Below, piece after piece: positions 32,972-44,929 of a stretch of 64,000 nt of DNA (positions are counted from its first letter, which is position 1; each line of letters begins with the position of its first letter). The position numbers and the translations under genes were made by a program. The stretch comes from Telopea speciosissima (Eukaryota; Streptophyta; Magnoliopsida; Proteales; Proteaceae): positions 14,094,001 through 14,158,000 of the forward strand of contig NC_057916.1 of NCBI RefSeq assembly GCF_018873765.1. The letters are read 5' to 3'. Below the pieces are notes generated by a model. The model was not told the DNA's origin and made no database searches. It saw only the letters and a list, made by a program, of their open reading frames with translations.

Positions 32972-35900
32972 ACTTTTCAATCTCTCTCTCTCTCTCTCTC
33001 TATATATTGTTTTATTTTCTATGTTGTACATCATGTATACCTGTAGATTAAATGTTTGCACTGAACTCGTGCTATTGGTTGCATTTGTTTATTCTGCCCT
33101 GTCTCTCTCTCTCTCATTTTGTGTGTAATTTTGTGGTGTAAGATGTTCGATCGAATATCTGATGGAATCTGCCTTTCTCAGTTGTTATTGTCCGAGTCCT
33201 TGAGTCTTGAATTGGGGGTAAAACCAGGTTTAAAACAAGAATCGGTATCTGGATAGGGTTCAGCTTATTCTTTGTGTTTGAACCTTTCATGTATTGGCTT
33301 TTTCCCTTACTTTACTAACGGTTCCAATTGCTTAATCATTCTCTTTAAATCATTACAACAATGCATGAAGTAAGATTATTACTTCGAAGTTTAAAACATA
33401 ACTAAGCAATTTTGTGGACAACATGTTAAAGGAACTTAAAAGCACAAAAGGCTACCACATGACAATTGTAGCATGTGTTTAAGAAAGAGCTCCCACAACA
33501 AGTATGTGAGAACCCGACCCTAAATGATGTACTTGGATACTTCTAGAATACCAATTGTACTTCCTCTCATTGTATTAGATGTTAGCTTGGTCGTATAAAC
33601 CGAATTTTAAGGGAGAGGGTTTCCTACAACACCAATGTGGGGATCTCTCACGCCACATCAATGACGATATGAAAAAAATATATTATTTTTATGAATCTAC
33701 GTGATCATGATAAAAGATAGAAAATAATAAATTAAAAAAAAAAATCTCATGCAAGACAACAATATTACACTGGCATCATGAGAAACTTTTTCCCGAATTT
33801 TATGTCTGTTGATATGCTTCTATGTGCGTCTCCCTTTACTTGAAGCCCAAGCCCAACCCCAACCCTAAGATAAGCCCATCTGAAAGAGCATAAAATTTTT
33901 GAACCCAATCCAATCAAATCCAATCAAAATGTTTCAAGCCTATCATAGCATATCTGGAGTGGGAAGAGCAAGTTTGAAGTGTGTACTCTTAATCATGGTT
34001 GTAATCCTTTTGAAGGAGATGGTGAGGGAAAGACTTTAATCTGTGTGTGGGCTCCACCCAGGAAGGACGATTTCCATAACTCCAAATCTTGAACGAGTCT
34101 TAACGTATCTAGAGGCCTAATTTTCTCCAACGAAATTTCACTGCAAGTGGTAGGAAATGATTGATGCAGACTTTTCAAACGGTCTTTTAATTGCTAATCA
34201 CCAAAGAAAGATATCTACATAGTTCATTGAACTTGAGGAGCACCCACACACCACAAACACAGAAGTCCCTTCCATGGAATTCTCAATTATATGAAGTCAA
34301 ATTAGACTGTTAAAAAACTAATAACAGGAAATAGATATATAATTAGCTCATTACATTACAGATCAAATGATTTTCTAGGTTTCCATATAATCCATAAAAT
34401 TTGACCCTATTTGTTTAATATTGGATCGTTAAAAGGGAAGGGACTTTTTTATTACAGTTTGACAAATAATTTGTAACCTTGGTTCATATATAATAACCTT
34501 AAAAAAATGTTATGGTTAAAGTGTCACGAATTCAAGCAATTAAGGCCATATGAATTCAATGTTGGATTTTAGTTTGGGAAAAATTTTGTTACTATCCAAG
34601 TTGGACGAATGTTTCTTCGCGCTATCTGGATTTGCAGTCAAAGAAATGGAATAACTCATTTACCCTTTGAGGTCACAAATATCCTCCTATGTTTTAGTAT
34701 TTTTTAAAATACCTTTTTAGATTTTCTTTTTTTTTTTTAATTTATTGTGAACCGATAGCAAGAACATTCCTGCATAACGGAGGACAGCAAAATTTTAGCT
34801 GCTTCAGTTTGTAGATCATCATTATACATATATTATCTCCATACCATACCACTTATTTGTGTAGACTCTAAACCAGTATTTTAAAAATGGACCGGTTTCG
34901 GGTTATATAGACCCGGCATGTAGTAATTTAAAATATCCAATTGCGTAAAGTTATGGTTCAATCCCAACAATCAGAATTGCAGGGGTTGCCATAAGCTTTG
35001 TAGGGAGCGCAAAGGCAGTGGTGGGCATTTCAGATGTGGATGAATTCGCAAGAGGTGGTGGATCTTTTGATGCAAATTAATAAACTACTAAAGGGTGGCC
35101 TTGCCGCCTTGGGAGAATTGTAACTTATTTTTGATACTTTTGAACTCATGAATACTTTTGAAACTGTATCAATTAAGAAGAAAGACACGAAAATAGTAGC
35201 AATAGCATATAAATGGGCTACGCAATCTAGGTTTAGTCGATTTTCTGTGTGATTAAGGGCAATGTTGATAATGTTTTGTTTATTAAGTTCTCCTTTTAAA
35301 AAAGAAAAGTAAAGAAATAGCTACTCCTTTGTCTTATTGATCTTGTCAATTTCATGAATAGAAAATATCTTTTGAAGTATTTTATTAATTAAAAAATAGG
35401 ATGTAAGAAGACGCAATGTACACCTTAGGCTTATAGAGCCTTTTCCCTTGCATTTATCTACTCTCCCAACATATGCATACAAAGAAGGCTTTGCTACCTC
35501 ACAAGTCACTTTCTTATGTGATGCATGAATCTTTTATTTAATTTTATTTTAATTTTTTTAAATGTGATGTGTATATATTGAGTTATTTACTCTTAGAACC
35601 TAGTAACTAAAGAAAAAATATAAATTATTTTTCTAACTTCAGACAGGTTTATGAGACTCATACAAATTGAGGTTGAAATTGAGACTGGGCATGCTACTAG
35701 TGTGCCTAGCAGGTGCCAATATCTCTCCTCTTCCTTTGGAAAAGACCCATTTGCCCTCCTGATCCAACCCTATAATTGGTGTATGTCGTTACGTATCAAA
35801 AATTGACGACATACCCAATTGTCTCTCAAAGATAATATATTAAAATGGAATAAGAGATCGTTGATTGATCGTGTAGTCCCTGCATTAGCACAAGTGCCAA

Positions 35901-37108
35901 TAAAAATATGCACAAGAGTATCAACATGATAGAATTTTTTATTTCAAAGAGGTGAGACAGTAAATTCTGTGTCTAGGCACAGAAACTATTCAACCAAACA
36001 ACCTTCTGTTTTTCATTAAAGATTAAAATAAAAATAAGATTAAAAATTAAAAATAAATGACGTTAGAAAAAAATTTTAATTATTAAGATTTTGACGCCAG
36101 AATATAAAAACAAATGACGTCATAAAGTTATTGAAATGAGAAGAAACTTCAATTGTCCACGTCACACTGCTTCTAGAAGTATCTGGACATGGGATATCCG
36201 GATATGGATATTGGATAATGGGCGGCAACTGTGTTCACTTTGCGTGTCGTGCGCCCCGCTCACCCGCGGAAGTGGGGCCCACGGAGTGAGGACTCTATGA
36301 GGATCCAAATTGGGACGGTATACGTATATGGTTCATTCTCTCTTTGTTTTTTTTTTGGGTTTTAGGGAGTAGAGATATGGTTCTCTCTCTTGAGCCTTTA
36401 ATTCTCGACTTTAGTGGTAGTAGTTAGTTAGTTAGTTGGGAAAACGATTTAAAAAACATCACACATTGGATTGTTGCGCGGCTGCACCCTCTTAATGCGC
36501 GCACCAAAAGAATTGAAAAGCATCATCAAACCCCAAACCCCAGTGGGACCCATTACCCCCACAACTCAAGAAATATTAATTAATATCAATATAAATAAAA
36601 AATAAATATTTTTATTCTACATTCTTTTTTTAATTCCAAAGAAAATCTATTTTTCATTCGCTTTTCTATTCTATTCTACTCGAAAGAAGGATTACTACTA
36701 ACTATAACCCGGGGGCTGATGTGGCTAATTTACAACCACTGGATGGTAATGTAGATTAGTCACATTTAATATTTTCTTGTATTTGTTTTTGGTAGGTGGT
36801 AGCGGTATGAACGTGTTGCCAAAGCTTTACCGAAATGTTCCAGCCAATATTTGCCATTTGGCAATATATTTGGCCATAAAATTTAGTTCACAAGTAATCC
36901 GGATAAAAATCCTTTGCTATGCATTGATTTGGCGGTGGGACGTGTGAGTTCGACGCGTGGATGCGGTGACATCCAACGGTGCCAAACTCAAAAAGAATTC
37001 ACTACATCTATGTGTCGAACTTGCAAGATCGGATTTTTTTTCAAGTAATATCTATCATTGTTTATCTATTTATAAAATGAGGTGATATTCTCTATCCGTT
37101 TGTGCCAC
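32972..37108. other. Intergenic region after the NET4-like gene
   Basis: The first 300 bases are the likely 3' UTR, with a (CT)n tract at 32983-33002. The rest is AT-rich with no supported gene. From 36130 it becomes locally GC-rich around 36230-36290. Confidence 0.4.
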
Positions 37109-37202
37109 TGCGTCTAGACACATGGGGTAGGACGCGATAGTCATTGTGACTATTCAGGGGAGCGGGGCTGTCACTTTGTCCACTCCCATGTGTCTGGACG
37201 CA
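37109..37202. mobile_element. Small fold-back / MITE-like element
   Basis: TGCGTCTAGACACATGGG at the left pairs with the inverse of CCCATGTGTCTGGACGCA at the right, 17 of 18 bases. The whole is 94 bp and non-coding. No target-site duplication was identified. Confidence 0.6.
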
Positions 37203-37529
37203 ACCTGTGTCCCAGTACAAAAAACATTTCCCCTTATAAAATTTGAAACAATCTAATTTTTGTGTATTAAGAAAAAGAAAGTAAAGAATCAAAGCCAAAA
37301 TTATGTACCATCTACATATACATGCATAAATGAATTCAAATTGACATGAATTTTTATACATAATTTAACATGTAGCTAATCCATAAGAGATCTTGTTTAT
37401 TCATATGATTAAAAATTGCCACACTTTTAAACCTGATCGAAATTGAAATAGGAAAAGGTAAACTGGTAAAAAAATCGTATTAGAATCTGAATGGGCAAAA
37501 ACATCTGATCCAACCCGATCATGATTTGA

Positions 37530-37700
37530 GGTATTGGTATCATATCATCCGTATCAGGCGATAGGTAATGTTTGTTAGTTGCCGATTCCAATACCCTATT
37601 GATACTGTATCGGTGATAAGATACATACTACATACTAAAACCATGGATCGGATACGATCCTATTGATATTCGGTGACTGATACCGGTCTCAATACTATTC
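37530..37700. repeat. GATACCGATACC-type MITE-like repeat, copy 2
   Basis: GGTATTGGTATCATATC, CGTATCAGGCGATAGG and AAACCATGGATCGGATACG words match the copy at 23430-23665 in type and order. Confidence 0.45.
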
Positions 37701-38099
37701 ATTCCAGCTAACCACCCCGAGTTTGGAGCCGGCATTGACTTTTACTTTACGTTGTCTGATGAGATATGTTTCAATACGCGCAATGATCAGCAATGGACCC
37801 ATTATTATCACAAGAGATGCTAATCGAATGGTTTGAATCACAATATGATATCTTGTTAAAGAGATTGTAGGAGTGGATTTAGAAGGGGAAAAAAAAAAGT
37901 TTTGTCTCTAGTGATGGTATTGTTTCTCTTTGGTTGGCTCAGATTGAACTGAAATAAAGATTACCCAAATTCTAAGTTTAACATTGACTTTGACTTGTAT
38001 AAGTCCACAACAAAACAAACGGTCGTGCGTTCCTCTACCTTGACACGTCACCCAGTAGATGTAAATACTAAATACCCGCAGTGTCCGACGTAAAAGTCT

Positions 38100-39445
38100 T
38101 TCTTCTCTTCTCACAATCTCACCACACACCCCTCTTTCATGCTGGTTACTTCTTACTACTACGATTCTTTCGCTTTCCAGGACCCGTGCCTGTGCGCAGT
38201 AGAGAGAAGAAGAAGAAGAAGAAGAAGAGCCAAGCTTCCTTGTAAAAACGACGAGGTGCGTTGGGAGCTTGAGAGAGAGAGAGAATGGAGAAGATATTGT
38301 AAGCTTGGCGTTAAAGAAAAGAATCTTTGAAGCTGTTTTCTTGGATTCCTCTGTCTGTGTTTCTTTGAAGGTTTGTGGTTTATTGTCAGAGATCTCTATT
38401 TTATTTTTTTGGGAAAATTAAGTATTTACATCTTCTGTATTTGCTTCCATCTTATTCGGCTTCTCCGCTTTTGATTTTTTCTCCATTTCACCTACTATTG
38501 GTTTGAGCTCTGGATCTTGTTGAATCTGTGGTACGTATGTCCAGGTCGAAGAAATTTCATTAATTAGTTCAGATTTGTTTCCACTTGTAATTTCTTTGTT
38601 ATACTCCGTTTGTGTTTACCCTTCTTTTCCTCCTTCTGGGAGATCCATATTAATTGATTGTTTAATGCCTGTTCGTTTTAATAAAAATGATTTTATTGTT
38701 CAAGAGTTGAAGCAATTTAGTACATCTTTCTTTCTGTGGGTTAATTATAGTCTCTCGTTCTTAAACTTGTTGAAGTGGTTTTGATCTGTTCGTTGTATTC
38801 TGTCTCGTTTATTTTCTAGTTTAATCTTTTATACTTAATTTCATTTGCTCTTTATTCGCCTTTGTTCCCCCTCTTTAATTCAATCTTAACCGATCTGTTT
38901 CTGTCGAAGTTCTTCTCAAATTAAATCGTCATCTTCAATTGATTTATTCATTTTCAGACTGTTTTCTCTCCTCCCCCCCCCCCCCTCAATTTTGTTTCTA
39001 TACTTCAATTAGTTTTGAAATTCGGCTCTCTGACCTTCTCTTCTTGTTCTGTTTTAGGAAATTTGAAGGATTTGCATTTCAAATTTGTATTTATTTGTGT
39101 CATTTCCCTTTTATTTGGCAACTCAGAGTAGTTTCGAAAGTTGTTATGGCCTTGAAATACCTAATAATGATATAAGATCCTTGGTATCTTTTCCCTGCGA
39201 TTTTCTTCCTGATGTGGACTGAATACTGGTTCAATAGAATCCTGTATGTTTATGGTTTCTTCTTTAATGATCTAAAATTAGTGATATTCTGTCTAGGGTA
39301 TCCCACTGGATAATATTAATACTTAAATGATGTCATTGGACATAGATTAGTGGCATCTTAATATATTGGAGTATTTCAGGACATGATGGGAGTTCTTTTT
39401 TGTGACAGAATTTTGAAGAATTTTCCATCTGATATCTAGAGGAAA
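38100..39445 (+). promoter_or_regulatory. 5' UTR and leader intron(s) of the EDR4-like gene
   Basis: A purine-rich stretch with an (AAG)7 tract (about 38205-38227) and GAGAGA repeats looks like an untranslated first exon, ending near GAAG/GTTTGTGG at 38371. T-rich intron-like sequence follows, with a possible acceptor TATTTCAG near 39380. Exact exon borders are inferred; no transcript is available. Confidence 0.4.
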
Positions 39446-42400
39446 ATGGCCAGTGCAACAACTAAAGTCCGATTAGTTCTATGTCCCAGATGTCGAAAGG
39501 TTCTCCCTGAGGTGCCTGAACTTGCAGTGTATATGTGTGGTGGATGTGGTGCAGTCCTTCAAGGTAACATTCTTTTCATATAGAGTAGTTCTGGGTAGGT
39601 CTAAGAGTAAGATTAGTCCACAAACACATCACACTAGATGTCCTGAAACATTGGGCTTTTTCCCCTAGTTTGGTTTGGTCACATTTAGCGTTTTACTGCT
39701 GCTAAGTATGGTTGAATTAGATATTCTCTTGAGCAAGAGATTGGTATATCCTAATCTTCAAATCTGTAGTCCTGTGTCATTTCAATTCGTAATTCAATTT
39801 TATTATTAGCATAGCTTGTCTCTTAAATGGTTGACAAGTGAATTGTATCCATCCTCCTGCATGACATTGATTGACCTACTTAATGCACACATTAATTTCT
39901 CAAATCCTTCTTATTATACTTATAATGTTGTTGGATGCAGCTAAAAATCGCAAAAATGGAAGCTCTGGATCACTTGAAAAGAGTATTCAGAAGAACCAAT
40001 TGGAGCATGATTCTGAAGACGTAAAATCACCCAGCTCAGGTCAAATAGAAAACCATTGTGACACAAAAGAATGTTCATCATATCTGAATGCGAAAGAGCA
40101 ACTTAAATCTACGGATTGCAGTATCGAGGCATCTGGAAGCAGCAATTTCTTGAGTGAAGTTTCTTTGGGCGAGTCAGAATGTTTGTCAGATCTGAATGCA
40201 GAGGAGCAATTGGAACATGATTCTGAGGATGTAAAGTCAACAAGATCGGGTCAAACAGAAAACCATCGCGACAAAAAAGAGTGTTCATCAAATTTGAATG
40301 TGAAAGAGCAACTTGAATCTACGGGTTGCAGGATCGAGCCATCTGGAAGCAGGAATTTCTTGAGTGGAGTTTCTTCGGGTGAGTTAGAATGTTCATCGGA
40401 TCTGAATGCAGAAGAGCAATGGGAGAACCAATTGGAGCATGATTCTGAAGATGTAAAGTCAACTAGCTCGGGTCAAATAGAAAACCATCGTGACACAAAA
40501 GAGTGTTCATCGAATCTGAAAGCAAAAGAGCAAATTGAATCTGCAAATTGCAGTATTGAGCCATCTGGAAGCAGGAACTTCTTGAGTGCTGTTTCTTCAG
40601 GTGATTCAGACTGTTTGTCAGGTCTAAATGCAGAAGAGAAAATTAAATCTACAGATTGTAATATTGAGCCGTCAAGAAGTAGGAACTTCCTAGATGGAGT
40701 TTCTTCAAGTGATTCATTGGATCTTGATAGTGAGAAACAGCAAATTGAATCTATAGATTGTAGCATCAAGCAAACTGGAAGTAGAAGTTTCTTAAAAGAA
40801 GTTGCTTCAAGTGATCTTAGTGATCATGGAAGGGAAGAAAAGTCATCTGAAGCTGGATGGAATACACAAGCAGATGAAAGTGATGAAAGTCAAAGTCTTG
40901 ATGGCCAACTGTCTTCTAGGGGAAGGAGCTCATCCTTTACAGCTCAGAGACTATCTGATGAGAGCAACAACAACAACAGCTCAGCCTTATCCCAATTAAA
41001 TGGGGTCGGCTACATGGATCCTTGCCCTCCAATCAGCATCAAGAAAATGAGTTTCACACCTACAAATAAACAGTTGCAGCAATCTCATGGGATTTCTTAC
41101 CATGACTCCGACCATACAAGGTCAATAGGTATAGATGAGGCTTCAAGAACTATTGACAATGGGAACATTTCAGAGGAGCTCGGTGGTACACCTAGAAATA
41201 TTTCAAAATCTTCAACAGCCAGAAGCTCTCATGCTTATGATGCTAGTGTTTCTTCTTGTGATGGATGGGATGACCAGGTCACTGAGCAGCCTCCAAACCT
41301 ACCTAAAAGATCTTGGCTCAACTCCCAAGTGGTTAGTGACTTTGCTTCTAAGAAGGAGAGACCAAGAATGGATGATGGGGTGGTGTATAAGAAGATAATT
41401 AAAGATCCAGAATTGCAACATCAACTGAGAAAATTCTTCTCAATGTCATCAGATGAGAAGCATGGTCTGGCTGCCATGGATGGTCTGAAGTGGGAAGGAT
41501 CCAGAATCCAAGCACAGGGGGGGCAAGTGGGCTCACCAGATTCTGATGGTCTCCATCCCATAAAGAATTGGATGAGTTCCATAAGTGATGAATTTTGGTC
41601 TAGGGAGCCATCCCAAAGGGGTTTCCCCACTGTCTATGAGAATGGCAGCCCTTCAAACTATGGGCATGAAGAGTTTTTGTCCAGGACAAGTGCACACAAT
41701 TCTAGCAAACTTGACTACTCTGAACAAATGGAATTATTAAGAAAGGTGGATGAATTGAGAGATCAACTTAGTAGATTATACAACCAGAGAGGAATGGAAA
41801 ATGGAAGGTTTCCCACCGGAGGCACTCAGCAGGAAAAGCTGCAACCACTGTATTATAGGTATGGACAACCTGACCCCGAAGTTCCACATTGGTATGATGC
41901 AAACCATCATATGCATCCTCATGTGCCATTCAGGACAAGAAAAAACGGGTGCCAAAAATGTGAATTTTCACAAATGCATTTCTCAGGACAGGTTACAACT
42001 TGTATAAACCATGTTGATTATTCTTCTGATCATTGTTGCCCAGACGACTGGCAATGTCAGACCCAGTTTCCACCCTCCAGCACTTGCTGTAGCAAAGGGC
42101 CATCCAGAGGCCATTCTGGTCAAATGTTCTATGGACCTTATAGTTCCAGTTCTTCCACTCAGCCGAAGTATATGGATCCTTATTTCTCCCTACAAGGTTG
42201 CCAGATGCATTCCCAAGACCAGGGGCATATGGTCCATGATGTGCAAAAAATATACTATCAGAATAGACATCAGCCTGTTAAGCGACATTGCAGGCCCATT
42301 GCAGGTGGAGCCCCTTTTATTATGTGCTATAGGTGCTATAAACTATTGCAGCTTCCTGAAGATTTTATCTCGCAAAAGAGGATACTTCGGCTACAGTGTA

Positions 42401-42792
42401 GTGCCTGTTCACAGGTACTTAAGTTTTCACTTCAGAACAGAACTCATATCATTCCTTATTACCCAAACCCAGTGGTGCCTCCGCCAAGTGAGGTTGACAA
42501 CAGTGACTATCCACAAGGGGACCCAGTGTCATATTCTGAAGATTGTGGACCCTCAATGCCTTCAAGCAGTTATTCGGAAGCAAACATAACGAGCAAGAAT
42601 AAGCGAGCCTGGAAACAATCTGGAAACAATTGTATGACTTCCATAGCAGCATCTGAATCAGCCAGTGCATCCTTGAATGTGGCCAGACTGGAAAGTTCAT
42701 CCGTGGAAGGAGAAGTGGCACCACGATCATCTAGTTCAGCACTCCATCGGCTTATGGGTTATTCTTCCCCTAGCAAAATCATACATGGATAG
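39446..42792 (+). CDS. EDR4: ENHANCED DISEASE RESISTANCE 4-like protein (DUF3133 zinc-ribbon family)
   Basis: Exons 39446-39563 and 39941-42792 (CAAG/GTAACA donor, ATGCAG acceptor) encode 989 residues. The first exon holds a small zinc ribbon, CPRC at 13-16 and CGGC at 31-34, placed as in EDR4 proteins. Residues about 826-885 form the C-terminal DUF3133 zinc ribbon: FIMCYRCYKLLQLPEDF (Cys835, Cys838) and LRLQCSACSQVLKF (Cys859, Cys862). Residues 60-300 are acidic, Ser-rich tandem repeats of 70-74 residues starting at 60, 130 and 204 with LEHDSEDVKS, plus weaker copies. A short coiled coil (MELLRKVDELRDQLSRLYNQ) lies near 610. In Arabidopsis, EDR4 binds EDR1 and clathrin heavy chain and limits powdery-mildew-induced cell death (established knowledge). 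This protein is longer than Arabidopsis EDR4, mainly through the repeats. Residues about 382-400 are encoded by a dispersed repeat. The ATG at 39871 lies in the intron. Confidence 0.9.
40000..40640 (+). repeat. In-frame tandem repeats within the EDR4-like coding region
   Basis: Units start at 40000, 40210 and 40432 (periods 210 and 222 bases, both multiples of three), each with TTGGARCATGATTCTGARGA. A partial fourth unit follows. The frame is kept, so repeat number changes only protein length. Confidence 0.85.
40964..41022 (+). repeat. Dispersed plant repeat embedded in EDR4-like exon 2
   Basis: (AAC)n followed by AGCCTTATCCCAATTAAATG and GGGTCGGCTACATGGATCC. The same core occurs at 57349-57400 in an intron on the opposite side of the window. 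I recognise this motif from memory as a common interspersed plant sequence. Here it is read in frame and adds a NNNNSS...LSQLNGVGYMDP segment. Confidence 0.65.
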
Positions 42793-43394
42793 AGTGCTGC
42801 TGCATATTCTTGTAGTGATCCAGAAACAAACATGCCAACATGGGAGTGAGGGATGAGAGGAGTTTGCCACGGCACCTGGAGCCTCCAAATTTGGAAATTG
42901 TCGGACTGCCTCTTGGTTTATCTGAAGTCCATTGAGAAATGGAAGGGCCAGAAGTTGTGGTTCCCTTGTATATAGAGGCCTAATTTATTTTGTTTCTATT
43001 GATTGTGTCCATCTGTTTTTTTTTCTTTCTTTTTTTAATATTAATAATTATTTACTGTAAATCATCTTCTGTATTCTGTATATTTGTCATGCACAACAAG
43101 TATTTGATAGTTTGATTGCTTCCCTCTTCATAAAAATTCTGGATCATCTACATTATCCTCTGGGCAATTTTACAGTGACATTCTTATTTATAATTTTGTA
43201 TAGAGTTTTAGCACGTCTCAGTTATGCTGAAACTGGAGTTCCATTGCGATTGCTGCTCATGCTTTCAACTAGTAGTTGGAACTTTGGAAGAGCAACCACA
43301 ACGACTCATCTATTTCTTTTGGAACAATTGCAGAATGTGGAGGAATCAAAGAAGATGCAGCATGGACATGATTGTTGGCAAGGATTTAGTAATC
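42793..43394 (+). other. EDR4-like 3' UTR and spacer
   Basis: Sequence after the stop with T-rich tracts and AATAAT words near 43040 that could serve polyadenylation. No separate gene is supported. Confidence 0.4.
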
Positions 43395-43480
43395 AGTACC
43401 GGATAGATATCGATCTCAGCCGATACTGATCCGGACTGGCTCGTATCAGATGGATTTGCCATCGGATTTAGTTAAAATTC
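43395..43480. repeat. GATACCGATACC-type MITE-like repeat, copy 3
   Basis: CAGTACCGGATAGATATCGA and GCCGATACTGATCC words match the 23430 and 37530 copies in type. This copy is short. Confidence 0.35.
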
Positions 43481-43731
43481 AAATTGTTTTACCATTTTAC
43501 CCTTGGTCTCTCTCGGATAGTAAAAAAGTAGATGTAGAAAAAAGAGGTGACGACTGGTGTTAGTGTAAGGGGGTATAAATAGTGTTCTTGGCTTGTGATA
43601 GTAGATCTTTAATATGTTTCCAAGGGCAATGGAGTTGGTTTGAGATGGAACAACATCACTGATCTGAGGGTAAGAGCATCAAACTTTTTGTAATTTTATT
43701 TTGGAGAGAAAAAAAAATTCTAACGTTAATC

Positions 43732-43803
43732 GCGCCAGGTAGGGGTCGAACCTACGACTTTCTGCTTAGGAAACAGACGCTCTATCCACTGAGCTACAGG
43801 CGC
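43732..43803 (-). tRNA. trnR-CCU: tRNA-Arg (anticodon CCU)
   Basis: A 72-nt cloverleaf on the minus strand: acceptor GCGCCTG pairs with CTGGCGC (one T-T mismatch), D arm GCTC/GAGC with AGTGGATA loop, anticodon arm TCTGT-TTCCTAA-GCAGA giving anticodon CCT, and T arm GTAGG-TTCGACC-CCTAC. The internal A and B promoter boxes are intact. A T run follows the 3' end as a Pol III terminator, within the 20 bases after GATTAACG. There is no intron and no encoded CCA, as expected for a eukaryotic nuclear gene. It looks like the standard plant tRNA-Arg(CCU). Confidence 0.95.
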
Positions 43804-43869
43804 TTGACGTTATATTTATATCATAATAAGTTTTTCTAGTTATCATTATCAATTTTATATCACCATAAA

Positions 43870-44929
43870 TTTTTCTAGGTCATCACTGTCATCTTCCCGT
43901 CTCGGTCACTAGCTGGAGAACGAATTCTCTGCCAATCGGTCTTTTCTTCTTCGTTTCAGTTTCTTGAACCTTTTTTGTTCTCCCAAGCTTTTCTTCTTCC
44001 TTCCCTTTTGCTCTCAACTCATTTCTATTCGAGTCGTCGGCGGCGGTAGAAAGACTAACCCCCTGTTACCATTTCGACGGATTGCATTTCATCATCGGTC
44101 AAGCGCTCTCAGTTCACCGTCAGTTTGAGCTCTCCGATTTGGTCCTGTAGTTTTCCACATTGCAACTGAAATCTCTCAGGTTCGTCTTACCTCTCCCATT
44201 TGTTCCTTTACTTGTGCTGCTACTCCTTCATATGAAATGTTCTCCTCAAATACTAATTGTTTGCATCTGTTCAATGAATGATAAAGGCTTATACCTCTTT
44301 TTGTTATCGGTCTCTCATCTGGGTTCCATGTGATATCTAAATCCAACCAATAAGTAAGAAAAGCTTATAGCACTTGTCCTCTTTTAATCATAAAAGTCAA
44401 TTGCATGAGAATGACACAAACCAAAACCAACAGCAGAGAATAGTCCGGAACGCCTACAATGCCGACCCCCAACCCCAAATGAACAATTTAACAAACATAT
44501 GGGGACCATCAACCAACTCAACCTACCTCACTCTCCTCAATTCTGAAAGCCCTCTCCGTTTTCAAAGTTGGCATGATTCTTACTGCTTCCCATGGAACAA
44601 GTGCCCTTTCTTATTCCCATGGAACAAGTCCCCTTGCTTATAAAAATTAAATCTTTTCTGAAATATTGTCCCAAAGCAACTTCCACATCACAACACAGAC
44701 CATCAGATGAGGCTAAATTGGAGTTTTTTTTTTGCCCTTTTACATACTGAGTTATATAATATATAATTTGGTTGGATGGTCATGATTAGATTTGGATGAT
44801 CTATATGAAGATGTGAGATGTATATATGTATGTTAAGAAACCTTTTTTTTAAAAAATTAAATTTCTGTTAGTTTCATCCATTCTCATATATTAGTATTTT
44901 GCATGCTTTACAGTGACATTTGATAGGTT
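43870..44929 (+). other. Former 5' UTR exon and intron of the FAR1-related pseudogene
   Basis: A UTR-like, CT-rich exon at about 43870-44178 ends in CTCTCAG/GTTCGTC, followed by an intron-like stretch to TTTGATAG at about 44926. An open frame at 44374-44643 inside has a short internal duplication (TTCCCATGGAACAAGT twice) and no recognised domain. Confidence 0.4.

Noticed and set aside
39871-39940. In-frame ATG at 39871 as the start of the EDR4-like protein
   Set aside because: The peptide before 39941 is intron-like, and the exon at 39446-39563 supplies the conserved N-terminal zinc ribbon with matching phase.
40000-40640. CRISPR-like array
   Set aside because: The repeats are long, in-frame protein-coding units in a plant gene with no short repeat/spacer structure.
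44374-44643. 89-codon frame before the FAR1-like pseudogene as a separate gene
   Set aside because: It lies within an apparent intron, has no conserved motif, and its C-terminal repeat comes from a short local duplication.
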